Shown: one piece after another, positions 1-9,831 of the stretch
How the letters are laid out: every line of letters begins with the position of its first letter
Numbering within the stretch: the first letter of the stretch is position 1
Assembly: GCF_014652855.1 (NCBI RefSeq)
Contig: NZ_BMZP01000007.1
Location: 1 to 64,000 of the forward strand
Length of the DNA: 64,000 nt
Source: Novosphingobium pokkalii
GTDB taxonomy: Bacteria; Pseudomonadota; Alphaproteobacteria; Sphingomonadales; Sphingomonadaceae
Direction of reading: 5' to 3'
Program-made: the position numbers and the translations under genes
The notes under the pieces: generated by a model
What the model was told of the DNA's origin: nothing
The model's input: only the letters and a program-made list of their open reading frames with translations
Database searches by the model: none

Positions 1-46
1 TACTATCGTTGGGAGGTCGGGTGGGGGAGCGGGCCGGTGCCGCTTT

Positions 47-68
47 AGAATGCGCCGCAGCGCATTCT
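47..68 (-). terminator. possible terminator hairpin downstream of HPr
   Basis: Two 8-base arms (47-54 and 61-68) form a short perfect hairpin just after the HPr stop codon, in the right place to end the minus-strand operon. There is no clear T-run after it on the minus strand, so it is only a candidate. Nothing else was recognised between positions 1 and 80. Confidence 0.3.
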
Positions 69-80
69 GCAAACGGATTT

Positions 81-377
81 TCAGTCTTCGCCGAAGCCGT
101 CCTTCACCAGTCCTGCCAGCTTGAGCAGGACCGAATCCGCCTCGCCTTCGGGACCGGAGACGACCACGTCGATGCTGTCGCCCTTGGCGGCGCCGAGCAT
201 CATCAGGCCCAGGATCGACCCGCCGGCCGCTTCGGTGCCATCCTTGAACACTTTCACGTCCACGCCCGAGGGCAATTTGGCCACGGCATTGACGAACTTG
301 GCACTGGCACGGGCATGAAGGCCGCGCTGGTTGACGATGGTGATCGTCTCTCGGGCAACGTAGCTCTGGCTCGACAT
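81..377 (-). CDS. HPr family phosphocarrier protein
   Basis: A 98-residue cytoplasmic phosphocarrier that passes phosphate from enzyme I to an EIIA. The phospho-acceptor histidine is His21 in the motif RGLHARAS, and Ser54 in GGSILGLMML matches the regulatory serine (Ser46 of Firmicutes HPr) that HPr kinase modifies. I chose the ATG at 377 because it follows a purine-rich GAAGAGGA and gives normal HPr length; a longer frame to 515 would run into the EIIA gene and add unrelated sequence. It is last in a minus-strand row after EIIA-Man, RapZ and HprK, with 44 bases to EIIA. No sugar permease is seen nearby, so this is probably the regulatory (nitrogen-type) PTS common in alphaproteobacteria. Confidence 0.93.
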   Translation of the reverse strand: MSSQSYVARETITIVNQRGLHARASAKFVNAVAKLPSGVDVKVFKDGTEAAGGSILGLMMLGAAKGDSIDVVVSGPEGEADSVLLKLAGLVKDGFGED

Positions 378-421
378 CGGCGTTCCTCTTCCCTTGCCCG
401 TCGCTGCCGCGTCTGGAAAAC

Positions 422-826
422 TCAGGCGTCCTGGCCCAGGAACTCCGACGCGATCGTGATGTAGTTGCGGCCGGCGTCGCGCGCGGCGGCGGTGGCATCG
501 CGAACATTCATGCATCCGCGCGCCTTGGCAAGGCGGATCAGCATGGGCAGGTTGATCCCGGCGATCACTTCCACCCGGCCCGCCTGCATCAGCGAGATGG
601 CCAGGTTCGAGGGCGTGCCCCCGAACAGGTCGGTCAGGATGATGACGCCTTCGCCGCTATCGACGCGGCGGATGGCATCGGCGATCTCCTTGCGGCGACG
701 TTCCATGTCGTCGTTGGGGCCGATGCAGACGCCGATGACGTCCTGCTGTCGGCCCACGACATGCTCCATCGCGTGGATGAATTCGTCGGCAAGGGCACCG
801 TGGGTGACGAGAATCAGACCGATCAT
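422..826 (-). CDS. PTS EIIA component, mannose type
   Basis: A 134-residue EIIA-Man/DHA-type domain protein. His9 in LVTHG is the expected phosphorylation site, and the family motifs LTDLFGGTPSN and AGINLPML are present. It lacks the EIIB half and no EIIC/EIID genes are nearby, so it likely works as a phosphorylation-dependent regulator rather than a transporter; in related alphaproteobacteria it is the terminal acceptor of phosphate from HPr. The start at 826 gives the expected MIGLILVTHG N-terminus; the open frame reaches 922 but the added residues do not belong to the family. About 190 bases with no gene separate it from rapZ, so it may have its own promoter with HPr. Confidence 0.92.
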   Translation of the reverse strand: MIGLILVTHGALADEFIHAMEHVVGRQQDVIGVCIGPNDDMERRRKEIADAIRRVDSGEGVIILTDLFGGTPSNLAISLMQAGRVEVIAGINLPMLIRLAKARGCMNVRDATAAARDAGRNYITIASEFLGQDA

Positions 827-1019
827 GAAGGGAACGGGCTCCGAAATGCAGCCTCGCAGAATGCCACGGCCAGGCTTAACAGAGCCTTGGCGACGACCTG
901 CGGGCTGCCAGAATGCTGGCAATCACAAGGCATGACTTTCAGAACCGTCCCATCCCTCATGCGCGGGGTGTTTTCCGCCCACCCCATTATCATTGGCGTT
1001 GTTTTCACTGGCATCGTCG

Positions 1020-1985
1020 TCATACCTGTACCGCCTGGGCTCCTTCCAGCAGGTTGGCGCCACGGGCGGCAAGGTTGCGGTGCAACAATGTGGGTGAAAA
1101 ACCGGCATCGCGCAAGTGGCGAGCGATCTGTTCGGCCATGAACACCGAGCGGTGGCGCCCCCCGGTGCAGCCGAATGCAATGTGGACATAGGCTTTGCCC
1201 TGGGCGGCAAAGCGCGGCAGCAGAAGCTGCAAAAGCCCGAGAATCCGCTCGAAAGCCTCGTCAAAGGCGGGGTCGTTGCGGATGTAATCACCCACGGGTT
1301 GGTCCTTGCCAGTCATCGGCCGCAAGGTTTCGTCCCAGTGGGGATTGTTGAGAAAACGCATGTCGAAAACCAGGTCGGCCAGCGGTGGCGTGCCCTTGGA
1401 AAAGCCGAAGCTGCTGATCGTCAGCGTGGTGCGACTCGGTGAGATCGCACCGAACTGCTGGCGGATCGCCTGTTGCAGGTCGTTGGTGGTGAAATCGCTG
1501 GTGGAGATCACCACGTCGGCCCAGCGGCGCAGCGGGGCCAGCAGGTCGCGTTCGGCGGCAATGCCGCTCGCCGCCGGCTTGTCCTCGCTCATCGGGTGGC
1601 GGCGGCGGGTTTCGTTGTAGCGCCGCTCCAGTTCGGCCCCGCTGCAATCCAGGAACAGCGTGGTGACCGAGAGGTTGGGCTGCGCGCTCAGCGACTTGAC
1701 CCGCTCGATGATGCCCTGCGGATCGAACCCGCGGGTGCGCGTGTCGAAGCCGATCGCCAGCGGGGTGTTGGCCTCTGCGCTGCCGCCATCGGCGCGGGCC
1801 TGGCCCGGCTCGGTTTCCAGCAGGCGATCGAGCAGGCGGATCGGGAAATTGTCGATCGCTTCCCAGCCCAGGTCTTCCAGCGTGCGCAAGGCGGTCGTCT
1901 TGCCCGCGCCGAGCAGCCCGGTGACCAGCAGGATGCGTTGCGGCGACTCCGCCGGTGCTCCGGGCGTGTTATCGATTGCGACCAT
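1020..1985 (-). CDS. rapZ: RapZ, nucleotide-binding RNase adapter / regulator
   Basis: A 321-residue P-loop protein. The Walker A sequence GLLGAGKT lies at residues 23-30, followed by the family motif IDNFP, and the C-terminal domain has the signature GCTGGRHRSV. In E. coli RapZ binds GlmZ small RNA and RNase E and senses glucosamine-6-phosphate; no GlmZ system is expected in alphaproteobacteria, so the target here is unknown. It is conserved next to PTS genes, as here between hprK and EIIA-Man, which points to a role in PTS-linked envelope or carbon signalling. The start at 1985 leaves a 57-base gap to hprK. Length is somewhat over the usual 285-300, owing to a variable insert after residue 60. 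Confidence 0.93.
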   Translation of the reverse strand: MVAIDNTPGAPAESPQRILLVTGLLGAGKTTALRTLEDLGWEAIDNFPIRLLDRLLETEPGQARADGGSAEANTPLAIGFDTRTRGFDPQGIIERVKSLSAQPNLSVTTLFLDCSGAELERRYNETRRRHPMSEDKPAASGIAAERDLLAPLRRWADVVISTSDFTTNDLQQAIRQQFGAISPSRTTLTISSFGFSKGTPPLADLVFDMRFLNNPHWDETLRPMTGKDQPVGDYIRNDPAFDEAFERILGLLQLLLPRFAAQGKAYVHIAFGCTGGRHRSVFMAEQIARHLRDAGFSPTLLHRNLAARGANLLEGAQAVQV

Positions 1986-2042
1986 GGCGCCCCTTTTGCG
2001 CGCAACGGCGGCGAAAGAAAAGTGGTCTGGGGCGGATCGAGG

Positions 2043-2504
2043 TCAGGCCAGGCCGTAGCTGTCCTGCGCCCCGTAGCGTTCGAGCGCCAATGTGGCGCGC
2101 AGGGCCAGCATCGGCGTATCGGGCCACAGCCGCACGAGGGGAAGGGACACCCCGGCGCGCTCCACGCGCTCTGCCGCCTCGATATAGCGCGGCGCGGCGG
2201 GATCGAGGCATACAATCAGCGCCACCACAGCCTGGGCGCGGTGGGGGAAGGGCAGTAAGCCAAGGTTGCGCACTTCGAGCAGGCCGGCAATGCGCGGATG
2301 CGGCCGCGCCAGCAGGCGGCCGGCCTGCACCTCCAGCAGCAGTCCGTCATCACCCACCAGCGTAGCGCCCCGGTCGATCAGGGCGAGCGCCAGGCTGGAC
2401 TTGCCGCTGCCGGGCGGCCCCTCGATCAAGAGCGCGCGTTCGCCAATGGCCACGGCGGTGGCCTGATGCACCTGTGGCATGGCCGGGCCGGGCGCACCGC
2501 TCAT
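2043..2504 (-). CDS. hprK: HPr kinase/phosphorylase, short alphaproteobacterial form
   Basis: At 153 residues this is only the C-terminal kinase domain of HprK; Firmicutes HprK is about 310. The P-loop GPPGSGKSS is at residues 29-37 and LVGDD follows at 49-53. It should phosphorylate HPr on its regulatory serine using ATP. Its start codon overlaps the stop codon of the ChvG kinase gene (ATGA at 2501-2504), so the two are translationally coupled. The pairing of a stress-sensing histidine kinase with HprK is a conserved alphaproteobacterial arrangement, usually read as a link between envelope/acid sensing and the PTS. Confidence 0.92.
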   Translation of the reverse strand: MSGAPGPAMPQVHQATAVAIGERALLIEGPPGSGKSSLALALIDRGATLVGDDGLLLEVQAGRLLARPHPRIAGLLEVRNLGLLPFPHRAQAVVALIVCLDPAAPRYIEAAERVERAGVSLPLVRLWPDTPMLALRATLALERYGAQDSYGLA

Positions 2505-4126
2505 GTCTGACCTTCCCCGGCGTGAGGCAGGGCCAGCACCAGGCAGGCACCGCTGCCGCCGTCGGCGCGGTCCATGATCGTCAAGCGCCCGTCGTGCGCC
2601 TCGGCAATGGTCCGGGCAATGGCCAGGCCCAGCCCGCTGTGCGCGCCAAAGGCCTCTTCGGCGGGGCGCACCGAATGGAACCGCTCGAACACCTTGTCGC
2701 GCTCGGCCGCCGGAATGCCCGGGCCTTCGTCCGCCACGCTGAGCAGTACGCGCGGATCCTCGCCTTCATTGCCCCATTCGGTCCACACCATCACGTCCAC
2801 CGCGCCGCCGGGCGGGGAAAACGATACGGCATTGTCCAGCAGGTTTTCGAGCACGCGCTCCAGCCGCATGGCATCGCCCAGCACCATCGGCGCCAGCGGC
2901 GAATCGAGCGGCTGGTCCAGGCGGATCACCGCGCCGCCGCGCGTATCGCGCGCACCCCGCGCGCCCACCACCTGGGCAGCAAGCTGGCCGAGGTCCAGCC
3001 GCACGAACGTGGCGCGGCTCAGTTCCGCGTCGATGCGGCTGGCATCGGCGATTTCGGTAATCAGCCGGTCGATGCGCTGCACGTCGTGCGTGGCAATCGC
3101 GGTCAGCTGGCGGCGCAGCGTCGGGTCTTCCACCCGATCGAGCGACTCGATTGCGCTGGCCAGGCTGGCGAGCGGGTTCTTCAATTCGTGCGCCACGTCG
3201 GCGGCAAAGCTTTCCACGGCATCGATGCGGTGGCGCAGGGCCATCGTCATGTCAGAAAAAGCGCGGGCGAGCAGGCCGATCTCGTCCCCGCGATCGGGCA
3301 GGCGCGGCACCACCACTTCGCGATCTCTCCCCAGCCGCACCCGCACTGCCGCCCGCACCAGCGCGCGCAGCGGCTGGACGATGGTGCGCGCGAGGAACAG
3401 CGAGAGTTGCACCGAGAGCATCAGCGCCAGCCCGATGATGATCACCAGCGTCTGGCGCGCATCGCGCACCGCCTGGGTGATATCCACCGCATTGCGCAGC
3501 GCCAGCAGCATCTCGCCTGGCTGCCCGTCGTCTTGCCCCACCGGCGTGGCGGCGGTCAGCACCGGGGTGCGATCGGGGGCATAGCGCAGATAGACCTGGG
3601 TGGACCCGGCGGCGCGGGCGCGCACCACTTCGGGCCAGTTGGCCGCCGAGGGATCGGCCGGCTCGGCATAGCGATCCACCGGCGGCGCGCCGACGATGAA
3701 ATCCACCCCGCGATCGAGCAGCCGCGCCGCGTGCTGGTACCAGGCCTCTCCGGCGGGATCGACCAGGGCAAAGCTGGGCGGGGCAAGCGCGAAACTGTCG
3801 GCCAGCAGGCGGCCCTGGCCATCGAACAGGCGCAGGCGCAGGTGCTGTTCCTGCCCGATCCGCACGATCAGCGCTTTCTGCTGCGCCAGGCTGGCGCCAT
3901 CGAGCGCGTCGGCGGCGATTTCCGCTTCGGCCCGCGCCAGCTTGAAGCGTTCGCCCAGCAACTGGGTGCGATAGCTGTCGAGATAGAAGAAGCTGCCCGC
4001 CAGCAGCGCCAGGGCAATGACATTGACCGCCAGAATGCGCGCGGTGAGCGACAGCCCGCGCGGCCGCAGCGCGCGGGGCACGAGCAGGCGCGGCACGCGC
4101 TCCGGCCGGGCGGGCGTTGGCATCAT
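2501..4126 (-). CDS. chvG: ChvG-type membrane sensor histidine kinase
   Basis: A 541-residue inner-membrane kinase. Membrane helices are at about 29-49 and 227-247, enclosing a periplasmic sensor domain of about 175 residues; a HAMP linker follows at 248-300. The phospho-accepting His313 is in VAHELKNPL, the N-box is LLDNAVSF (428-435), and the ATP-binding G boxes include DEGPG and HSGLGLAI. In Agrobacterium and Sinorhizobium ChvG (ExoS) with ChvI responds to acidity and envelope state. The start at 4126 overlaps the chvI stop (ATGATG), so the genes are coupled. In those relatives a periplasmic ExoR-type inhibitor controls this kinase; none was seen in this window. Confidence 0.93.
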   Translation of the reverse strand: MMPTPARPERVPRLLVPRALRPRGLSLTARILAVNVIALALLAGSFFYLDSYRTQLLGERFKLARAEAEIAADALDGASLAQQKALIVRIGQEQHLRLRLFDGQGRLLADSFALAPPSFALVDPAGEAWYQHAARLLDRGVDFIVGAPPVDRYAEPADPSAANWPEVVRARAAGSTQVYLRYAPDRTPVLTAATPVGQDDGQPGEMLLALRNAVDITQAVRDARQTLVIIIGLALMLSVQLSLFLARTIVQPLRALVRAAVRVRLGRDREVVVPRLPDRGDEIGLLARAFSDMTMALRHRIDAVESFAADVAHELKNPLASLASAIESLDRVEDPTLRRQLTAIATHDVQRIDRLITEIADASRIDAELSRATFVRLDLGQLAAQVVGARGARDTRGGAVIRLDQPLDSPLAPMVLGDAMRLERVLENLLDNAVSFSPPGGAVDVMVWTEWGNEGEDPRVLLSVADEGPGIPAAERDKVFERFHSVRPAEEAFGAHSGLGLAIARTIAEAHDGRLTIMDRADGGSGACLVLALPHAGEGQT

Positions 4127-4905
4127 TCGTCGCTGTAGCTGTAGCCTGCGCCGTAAAGCGTCTCGATCGCGGAAAACTGCGGATCGACGGCGCGAAACTT
4201 GCGGCGCAGGCGCTTGATGTGGCTGTCGATCGTGCGATCGTCGACAAACACGTCGTCGTGATAGGCCGCGTTCATCAACTGGTCGCGCGTGCGCACCACG
4301 CCGGGGCGCACGGCCAGTGCTTCCAGGATGAGGAATTCGGTGACGGTGAGCGAGACCAGCTTGTCCGCCCAGGTGACCAGGTGGCGGGCCGGGTCCATCG
4401 CCAGGCGGCCGCGCCGGATCGGCTCGGGCAGGCTTTCCGGCGGCTCCGCATCGGCCGGCACGCTGTCGCGGCGGACGATTTCGCTGCGCCGCAAAATGGC
4501 GCGGATGCGCGCGAGCAAAAGGCGCTGGCTGAACGGCTTGGCGATGTAGTCGTCCGCGCCCATGGCCAGGCCCAGCGCTTCGTCCGCCTCGTCGTCCTTG
4601 CTGGTGAGGAAGATCACCGGCAGGTCGCTCTGCTCGCGCAGGCGGCGCAGCAATTCCAGCCCGTCCATGCGCGGCATCTTGATGTCGCACACCGCCAGGT
4701 CCGGCGGATTGTCGAGCAGGGCTTTGAGCGCGGTATCGCCATCGTTGTAGAGCCGGGTGGCAAAGCCTTCGGTCTGCAAGGCAATCGACACGGTGGTCAG
4801 GATGTTGCGATCATCGTCCACCAGCGCGATCGTGCGCCGCGGCTGGTCCTGCCCGGCCGGGGCCGCGCCGGGGCCTTCGGGCGAAGGGGCAGAAGCGTGT
4901 TGCAT
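4123..4905 (-). CDS. chvI: ChvI-type response regulator
   Basis: A 260-residue OmpR/PhoB-class regulator. The receiver domain spans about 25-140, with the acidic pocket Asp30-32, phospho-acceptor Asp74 (VCDIKMP) and KPF near 125; a winged-helix DNA-binding domain follows and ends in GAGYSY. The first 24 residues, rich in Pro/Ala/Gly, are an extra tail before the receiver domain. It is the first gene of the minus-strand row chvI-chvG-hprK-rapZ-EIIA-HPr and is divergent from pckA, a gene that ChvI controls in Agrobacterium, which suggests that the shared 353-base gap holds ChvI sites. Confidence 0.93.
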   Translation of the reverse strand: MQHASAPSPEGPGAAPAGQDQPRRTIALVDDDRNILTTVSIALQTEGFATRLYNDGDTALKALLDNPPDLAVCDIKMPRMDGLELLRRLREQSDLPVIFLTSKDDEADEALGLAMGADDYIAKPFSQRLLLARIRAILRRSEIVRRDSVPADAEPPESLPEPIRRGRLAMDPARHLVTWADKLVSLTVTEFLILEALAVRPGVVRTRDQLMNAAYHDDVFVDDRTIDSHIKRLRRKFRAVDPQFSAIETLYGAGYSYSDE

Positions 4906-5258
4906 CGGCGTGGTGGCGTCCTGCTGGGCGGTGGAACCTGGCTACTCGGGCGGCCAGACTAGGCTTGGCGCGCCCCGCTGGCAAGAATCCGCGCGGCGAG
5001 TCTCCAGCTAGAACGGTGCAGTTGAAAATTGTGCAACTTGCTGCGCAAAAATCTTGGGCGCTTCCGGTTTGACGCAGGCCGGGTGCTCAACTATCCGAAC
5101 ATGGAGTCGCGCATTCGTATTCGGCATTCGTATGCAGGGCCGAAGTGGCGGGTGTGAAGCGACGCCCAGTACCGTGTTTTTGCAATCAATGGCCTGCCGT
5201 CTTGCCCGTGGTTCGCAGCGATCCGGGGCGCAGCATGGCCACCAACGGGAGGCTAGTG
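4906..5258. promoter_or_regulatory. divergent control region between chvI and pckA
   Basis: A 353-base gap with no convincing gene, which must hold promoters for both chvI (leftward) and pckA (rightward). It is less GC-rich around 5020-5060. The ten bases GCATTCGTAT occur twice in direct orientation (5111-5120 and 5124-5133), start to start 13 bases apart, a possible binding site for a regulator dimer. No -35/-10 pair could be assigned with confidence. Confidence 0.45.
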
Positions 5259-6875
<1,617 letters not shown>

Positions 6876-6911
6876 TCCCGTTCGATCCGCTGCCCACGCA
6901 GCGGTTGCCTG

Positions 6912-6944
6912 GCCCCCGGCTTGCCCTGGCATGCCGGGGGTTTT
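6912..6944 (+). terminator. Rho-independent terminator of pckA
   Basis: Arms CCCCCGGC (6913-6920) and GCCGGGGG (6933-6940) form a stable GC hairpin followed directly by TTTT, 37 bases after the pckA stop codon. Confidence 0.8.
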
Positions 6945-7068
6945 GCATGGTGAAAGGGCGGGCGGCGAAAGGCCGGAACAGGCACCGTATCGGCAGCGAA
7001 TTTGCTTGGTGGCTTCCGCAATAAACCGTTACTGTCCATGGCGTTGTTCATGGCAGGGGGCTTTGCCG

Positions 7069-7905
7069 ATGTTGCGCCAAATCGTTGTTCTGGTTGCCGG
7101 GGGGCTGGTGTCGGTGTTGGCGTTTTCCGTGCCCGGTCACGCCGCTCCGCTCAAGCCGCCGCCGGTGCCGATGCCGATGGTGCCGCCCCCGGTTGCGGCG
7201 CAATCGGGCGATCCGTCCAATCCTGCCTATGCGGCCCTGTTTCGCCGGCTGTCCTATCTGCCACCAGCGGAATTGACTGCAACGATGCAGCAGACAAGCG
7301 AGAAGGTGCTGGAATATCTGGCCGGCCAGCAGATGGTCTTTACGTTCATCCGGCAGGATCCCGCATTCCATGCCGCCTTCATGGCAAAGGCCCTGCCGCA
7401 TTTCCGATCGGTTTACGAACATTCGCAAAACCAGTGCGAACCGCAGATCAGCGCATTGCTGGCGCGTAGCCTTTCCCCGGCGGATGCGGTAACGGTAGAG
7501 GCGTTCATGCGTACGCCGTTATGGGCCGGCGTACGTTCTGCGGTGATGGGGCGCTTCAATGCCAGCAGCGCATCGACCGCCAGTGACGAAAAACTGGAAG
7601 TTATCCTTGAGCGCAATCTGGCCAAGGCGCGCGCGACGGCGGGAGAGTCGTATTTTCGCAGTCTTTCGCCACCGCAGCGGATCGCTCTGGCCCGTCAGGT
7701 GATGACGCCATCATGGCAGCGTTTCATTCGCATCCAGTCTACCGTCAGCCAGCAGATGAATGCCTGTGCCGAAGCCTATGGCCGCCGCCCGGAGATCATC
7801 GCATCGGCGCAGGAATGGATGAAGCCCTTGGCGGAACAGGCCAACGCCAAATACAATTCTGCCAGCGAAGAGGCGGTGGCAACCGCTGATGCTGCAACGC
7901 CCTGA
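7069..7905 (+). CDS. exported protein of unknown function
   Basis: 278 residues beginning with a signal peptide (hydrophobic 3-22, cleavage likely after GHA at about 24-26) and a proline-rich linker, then a mainly alpha-helical domain. A repeated pattern of an aromatic/Phe-rich helix and an LSPADA-type helix breaker (residues ~130-200), including FRSVYEH and RTPLWAGVRSAVMGRF, loosely recalls DUF2059-type periplasmic proteins, but I cannot assign it to a family. The start at 7069 is supported by AGGGGG at 7054-7059. It stands alone between pckA and a convergent hydrolase gene. Its codon use is somewhat less GC-rich than its neighbours. Confidence 0.7.
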   Translation: MLRQIVVLVAGGLVSVLAFSVPGHAAPLKPPPVPMPMVPPPVAAQSGDPSNPAYAALFRRLSYLPPAELTATMQQTSEKVLEYLAGQQMVFTFIRQDPAFHAAFMAKALPHFRSVYEHSQNQCEPQISALLARSLSPADAVTVEAFMRTPLWAGVRSAVMGRFNASSASTASDEKLEVILERNLAKARATAGESYFRSLSPPQRIALARQVMTPSWQRFIRIQSTVSQQMNACAEAYGRRPEIIASAQEWMKPLAEQANAKYNSASEEAVATADAATP

Positions 7906-7927
7906 CAGGGGTGCCGTCTTGCCCATG

Positions 7928-7963
7928 AAAAAGCCCCGGCAGCTTGCGCTGGCGGGGCTTTTC
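7928..7963. terminator. bidirectional terminator between convergent genes
   Basis: Arms AAAAGCCCCG (7929-7938) and CGGGGCTTTT (7953-7962) form a perfect 10-bp hairpin with T-runs on both strands. It serves the exported protein gene on the plus strand and the hydrolase gene on the minus strand. Confidence 0.82.
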
Positions 7964-7997
7964 GATGGATCGGCGTGGCAAAGGCGACGCTGCGCGA

Positions 7998-8654
7998 TCA
8001 GCGGATCGGGCAATCGGGCGAAAGCCGGAAATCCAGGTAGTTGTCGACCGACTTCATCATCTCGTCCAACTCGTTTTCATAGAAGTGGTTGGCGCGCGGG
8101 ATTTCGTCGTGATGGATGGTGATGTGCTTTTGCGTGCGCAGCTTATCGACCAGCTTCTGCACCGCGTTGGGCGTCACCACCGTGTCGGCCGAGCCCTGGA
8201 CGATTATGCCCGAAGCCGGGCAGGGCGCCAGGAAGCTGAAATCATACATGTTGGCCGGCGGGGAGACCGAGATGAAGCCGCGGATTTCCGGGCGCCGCAT
8301 CAGCAACTGCATGCCGATCAGCGCGCCGAACGAATAGCCGGCGATCCAGGTGGCCGAAGCTTCGGGATGGATGGACTGCACCCAGTCGAGCGCCGCCGCC
8401 GCGTCGGACAGTTCGCCCACGCCGTTGTCGAAGCTGCCCTGGCTGCGCCCCACGCCGCGGAAGTTGAAGCGCAGGGTGGCAAAGCCGCGCGCCACGAACG
8501 TCTTGTACAGCGCCTGGGTGACGCGGTCGTTCATCGTGCCACCGGCCTGCGGGTGCGGGTGCAGGATCATGGCAACGGGGGCGCGGCTGCGCGTGGCGGG
8601 TTGGAAGCGGCCTTCGAGGCGGCCTTCGGGACCGGGGAAGATGACTGCGGGCAT
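7998..8654 (-). CDS. alpha/beta hydrolase, small dienelactone-hydrolase-like
   Basis: A 218-residue cytoplasmic serine hydrolase. Visible family features are the strand-loop LHPHPQAGGTMND (residues 31-43), FNFRGVGRSQG, the nucleophile elbow GYSFGA with Ser108, and plausible Asp157 (GSADTVV) and His190 (RANHFY) to complete the triad. Substrate is unknown; proteins with this HPHP...GGTMND signature are annotated only as hydrolases. I use the ATG at 8654 because the family begins at MPAVIFPGPEG; the open frame extends to 8741 with unrelated sequence. It is divergent from the cysteine desulfurase genes. Confidence 0.85.
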   Translation of the reverse strand: MPAVIFPGPEGRLEGRFQPATRSRAPVAMILHPHPQAGGTMNDRVTQALYKTFVARGFATLRFNFRGVGRSQGSFDNGVGELSDAAAALDWVQSIHPEASATWIAGYSFGALIGMQLLMRRPEIRGFISVSPPANMYDFSFLAPCPASGIIVQGSADTVVTPNAVQKLVDKLRTQKHITIHHDEIPRANHFYENELDEMMKSVDNYLDFRLSPDCPIR

Positions 8655-8799
8655 CGTTGACCTGATGAACCTGTTGGCTGGCCCCGAAGACCGGCTGTGC
8701 AATGCCCTGTTTCGGGGCAATGCGCGGTCGGGGCTGGGCATGGAACTGCTCGCTATATAGAAACGAACCCTGCAAACGCAACTTTTCCGGGATTTCTCG

Positions 8800-9831
8800 T
8801 TGTCGGTCTCGCTTTATTTCGATCATGCGGCCACCACGCCGCTGCTGCCACAAGCGCGCGATGCCTTGCTGGATGGCCTGGCGCGTTGGGCCAATCCCTC
8901 CAGCCCGCACCGCGAAGGGCGCGCTGCCCGCGCGGCGCTGGAAGACGCGCGGGGGCGGATCAAGGCTGCGCTCGGTTGGGCGGGCGAGGTGGTGCTGACC
9001 AGCGGCGCGAGCGAGGCGCTGGCCCTGGCCATCGGCCGGTCCAAGGCGCCGCTGGTGGCGGTTTCGGCGGTGGAGCACGAGGCCGTGCTGCGCCTGGCGG
9101 GCCAAGCCGCGCGGCTGCCTGTCGATGCGCGCGGGCTGGTCGATCCGGCGACCTGCGCGCTTGCTGGCCTGGTGGCGGTGCAGCAGGTCAACAACGAGAC
9201 CGGGGTGATCCAGCCGCTGGCCGAGGTGGCTGGCGCGGTGCGCGGCGCGGGCGGGATCCTGCTCGCCGATGCAGCGCAGGGCGCGGGCAAGCTGGCCTTG
9301 CCCGATGCCGATCTGATCGCGATTTCGGCGCACAAGTTTGGCGGCCCGATCGGGGTGGGGGCGCTGCTGGTGCGCGACTGGGCCTTGCTGCATCCCACTG
9401 GCGGGCAGGAACGCGGCTATCGCCCCGGCACGGAAAACCTGCCCGGCGCGCTGGCCATGGCCGCCGCGCTGGAAGCCGGGGCCGCCTGGCTGGGCACCGT
9501 GCAAGCCCTGCGCGATCGCCTGGAATCGGCGCTGGTGGCCAGCGGGGCGACCATCATCGCTGCCGATGCGCCGCGCCTGCCCGCGATCGGCGCCTATCGC
9601 ATGCCGGGCAAATCGGCGACGGCGCAACTGATCCGCTTTGACGGGATGGGCATGGCGGTTTCGGCGGGCAGTGCCTGCTCGTCCGGCTCGCTGCGCACCA
9701 GCCATGTGCTGGAGGCTATGGCAGTGGAGGGGCCGGCCGAGGTGATTCGCATCTCGCTGGGACGGGAAACCAAGGTTGAGGCGGTGGATGCGCTGGTCGG
9801 CGCCTGGCGCAGCATTGCGGGCGTGGCGTGA
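8800..9831 (+). CDS. cysteine desulfurase, first of a tandem pair
   Basis: A 343-residue class V PLP enzyme that should release sulfur from cysteine as an enzyme persulfide for Fe-S or thio-cofactor synthesis. PLP contacts are His93 (EHE), Asp157 and Lys179 (SAHKFGG); the persulfide cysteine is Cys293 in SAGSACSSGS. It is shorter than E. coli IscS (404) and has trimmed surface regions. The only start available in frame near the N-terminal strand is TTG at 8800, which gives MSVSLYFDHAATTP; the ribosome site is weak. Its stop overlaps the GTG of the next gene (GTGA at 9828-9831). The second gene is a diverged copy with all key residues kept. Confidence 0.9.
   Translation: MSVSLYFDHAATTPLLPQARDALLDGLARWANPSSPHREGRAARAALEDARGRIKAALGWAGEVVLTSGASEALALAIGRSKAPLVAVSAVEHEAVLRLAGQAARLPVDARGLVDPATCALAGLVAVQQVNNETGVIQPLAEVAGAVRGAGGILLADAAQGAGKLALPDADLIAISAHKFGGPIGVGALLVRDWALLHPTGGQERGYRPGTENLPGALAMAAALEAGAAWLGTVQALRDRLESALVASGATIIAADAPRLPAIGAYRMPGKSATAQLIRFDGMGMAVSAGSACSSGSLRTSHVLEAMAVEGPAEVIRISLGRETKVEAVDALVGAWRSIAGVA

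Noticed and set aside
823..1023. A small gene between EIIA and rapZ
   Set aside because: A 66-codon minus-strand frame overlaps the EIIA start, lacks a ribosome site and has no recognisable features; the gap is more likely a promoter region.
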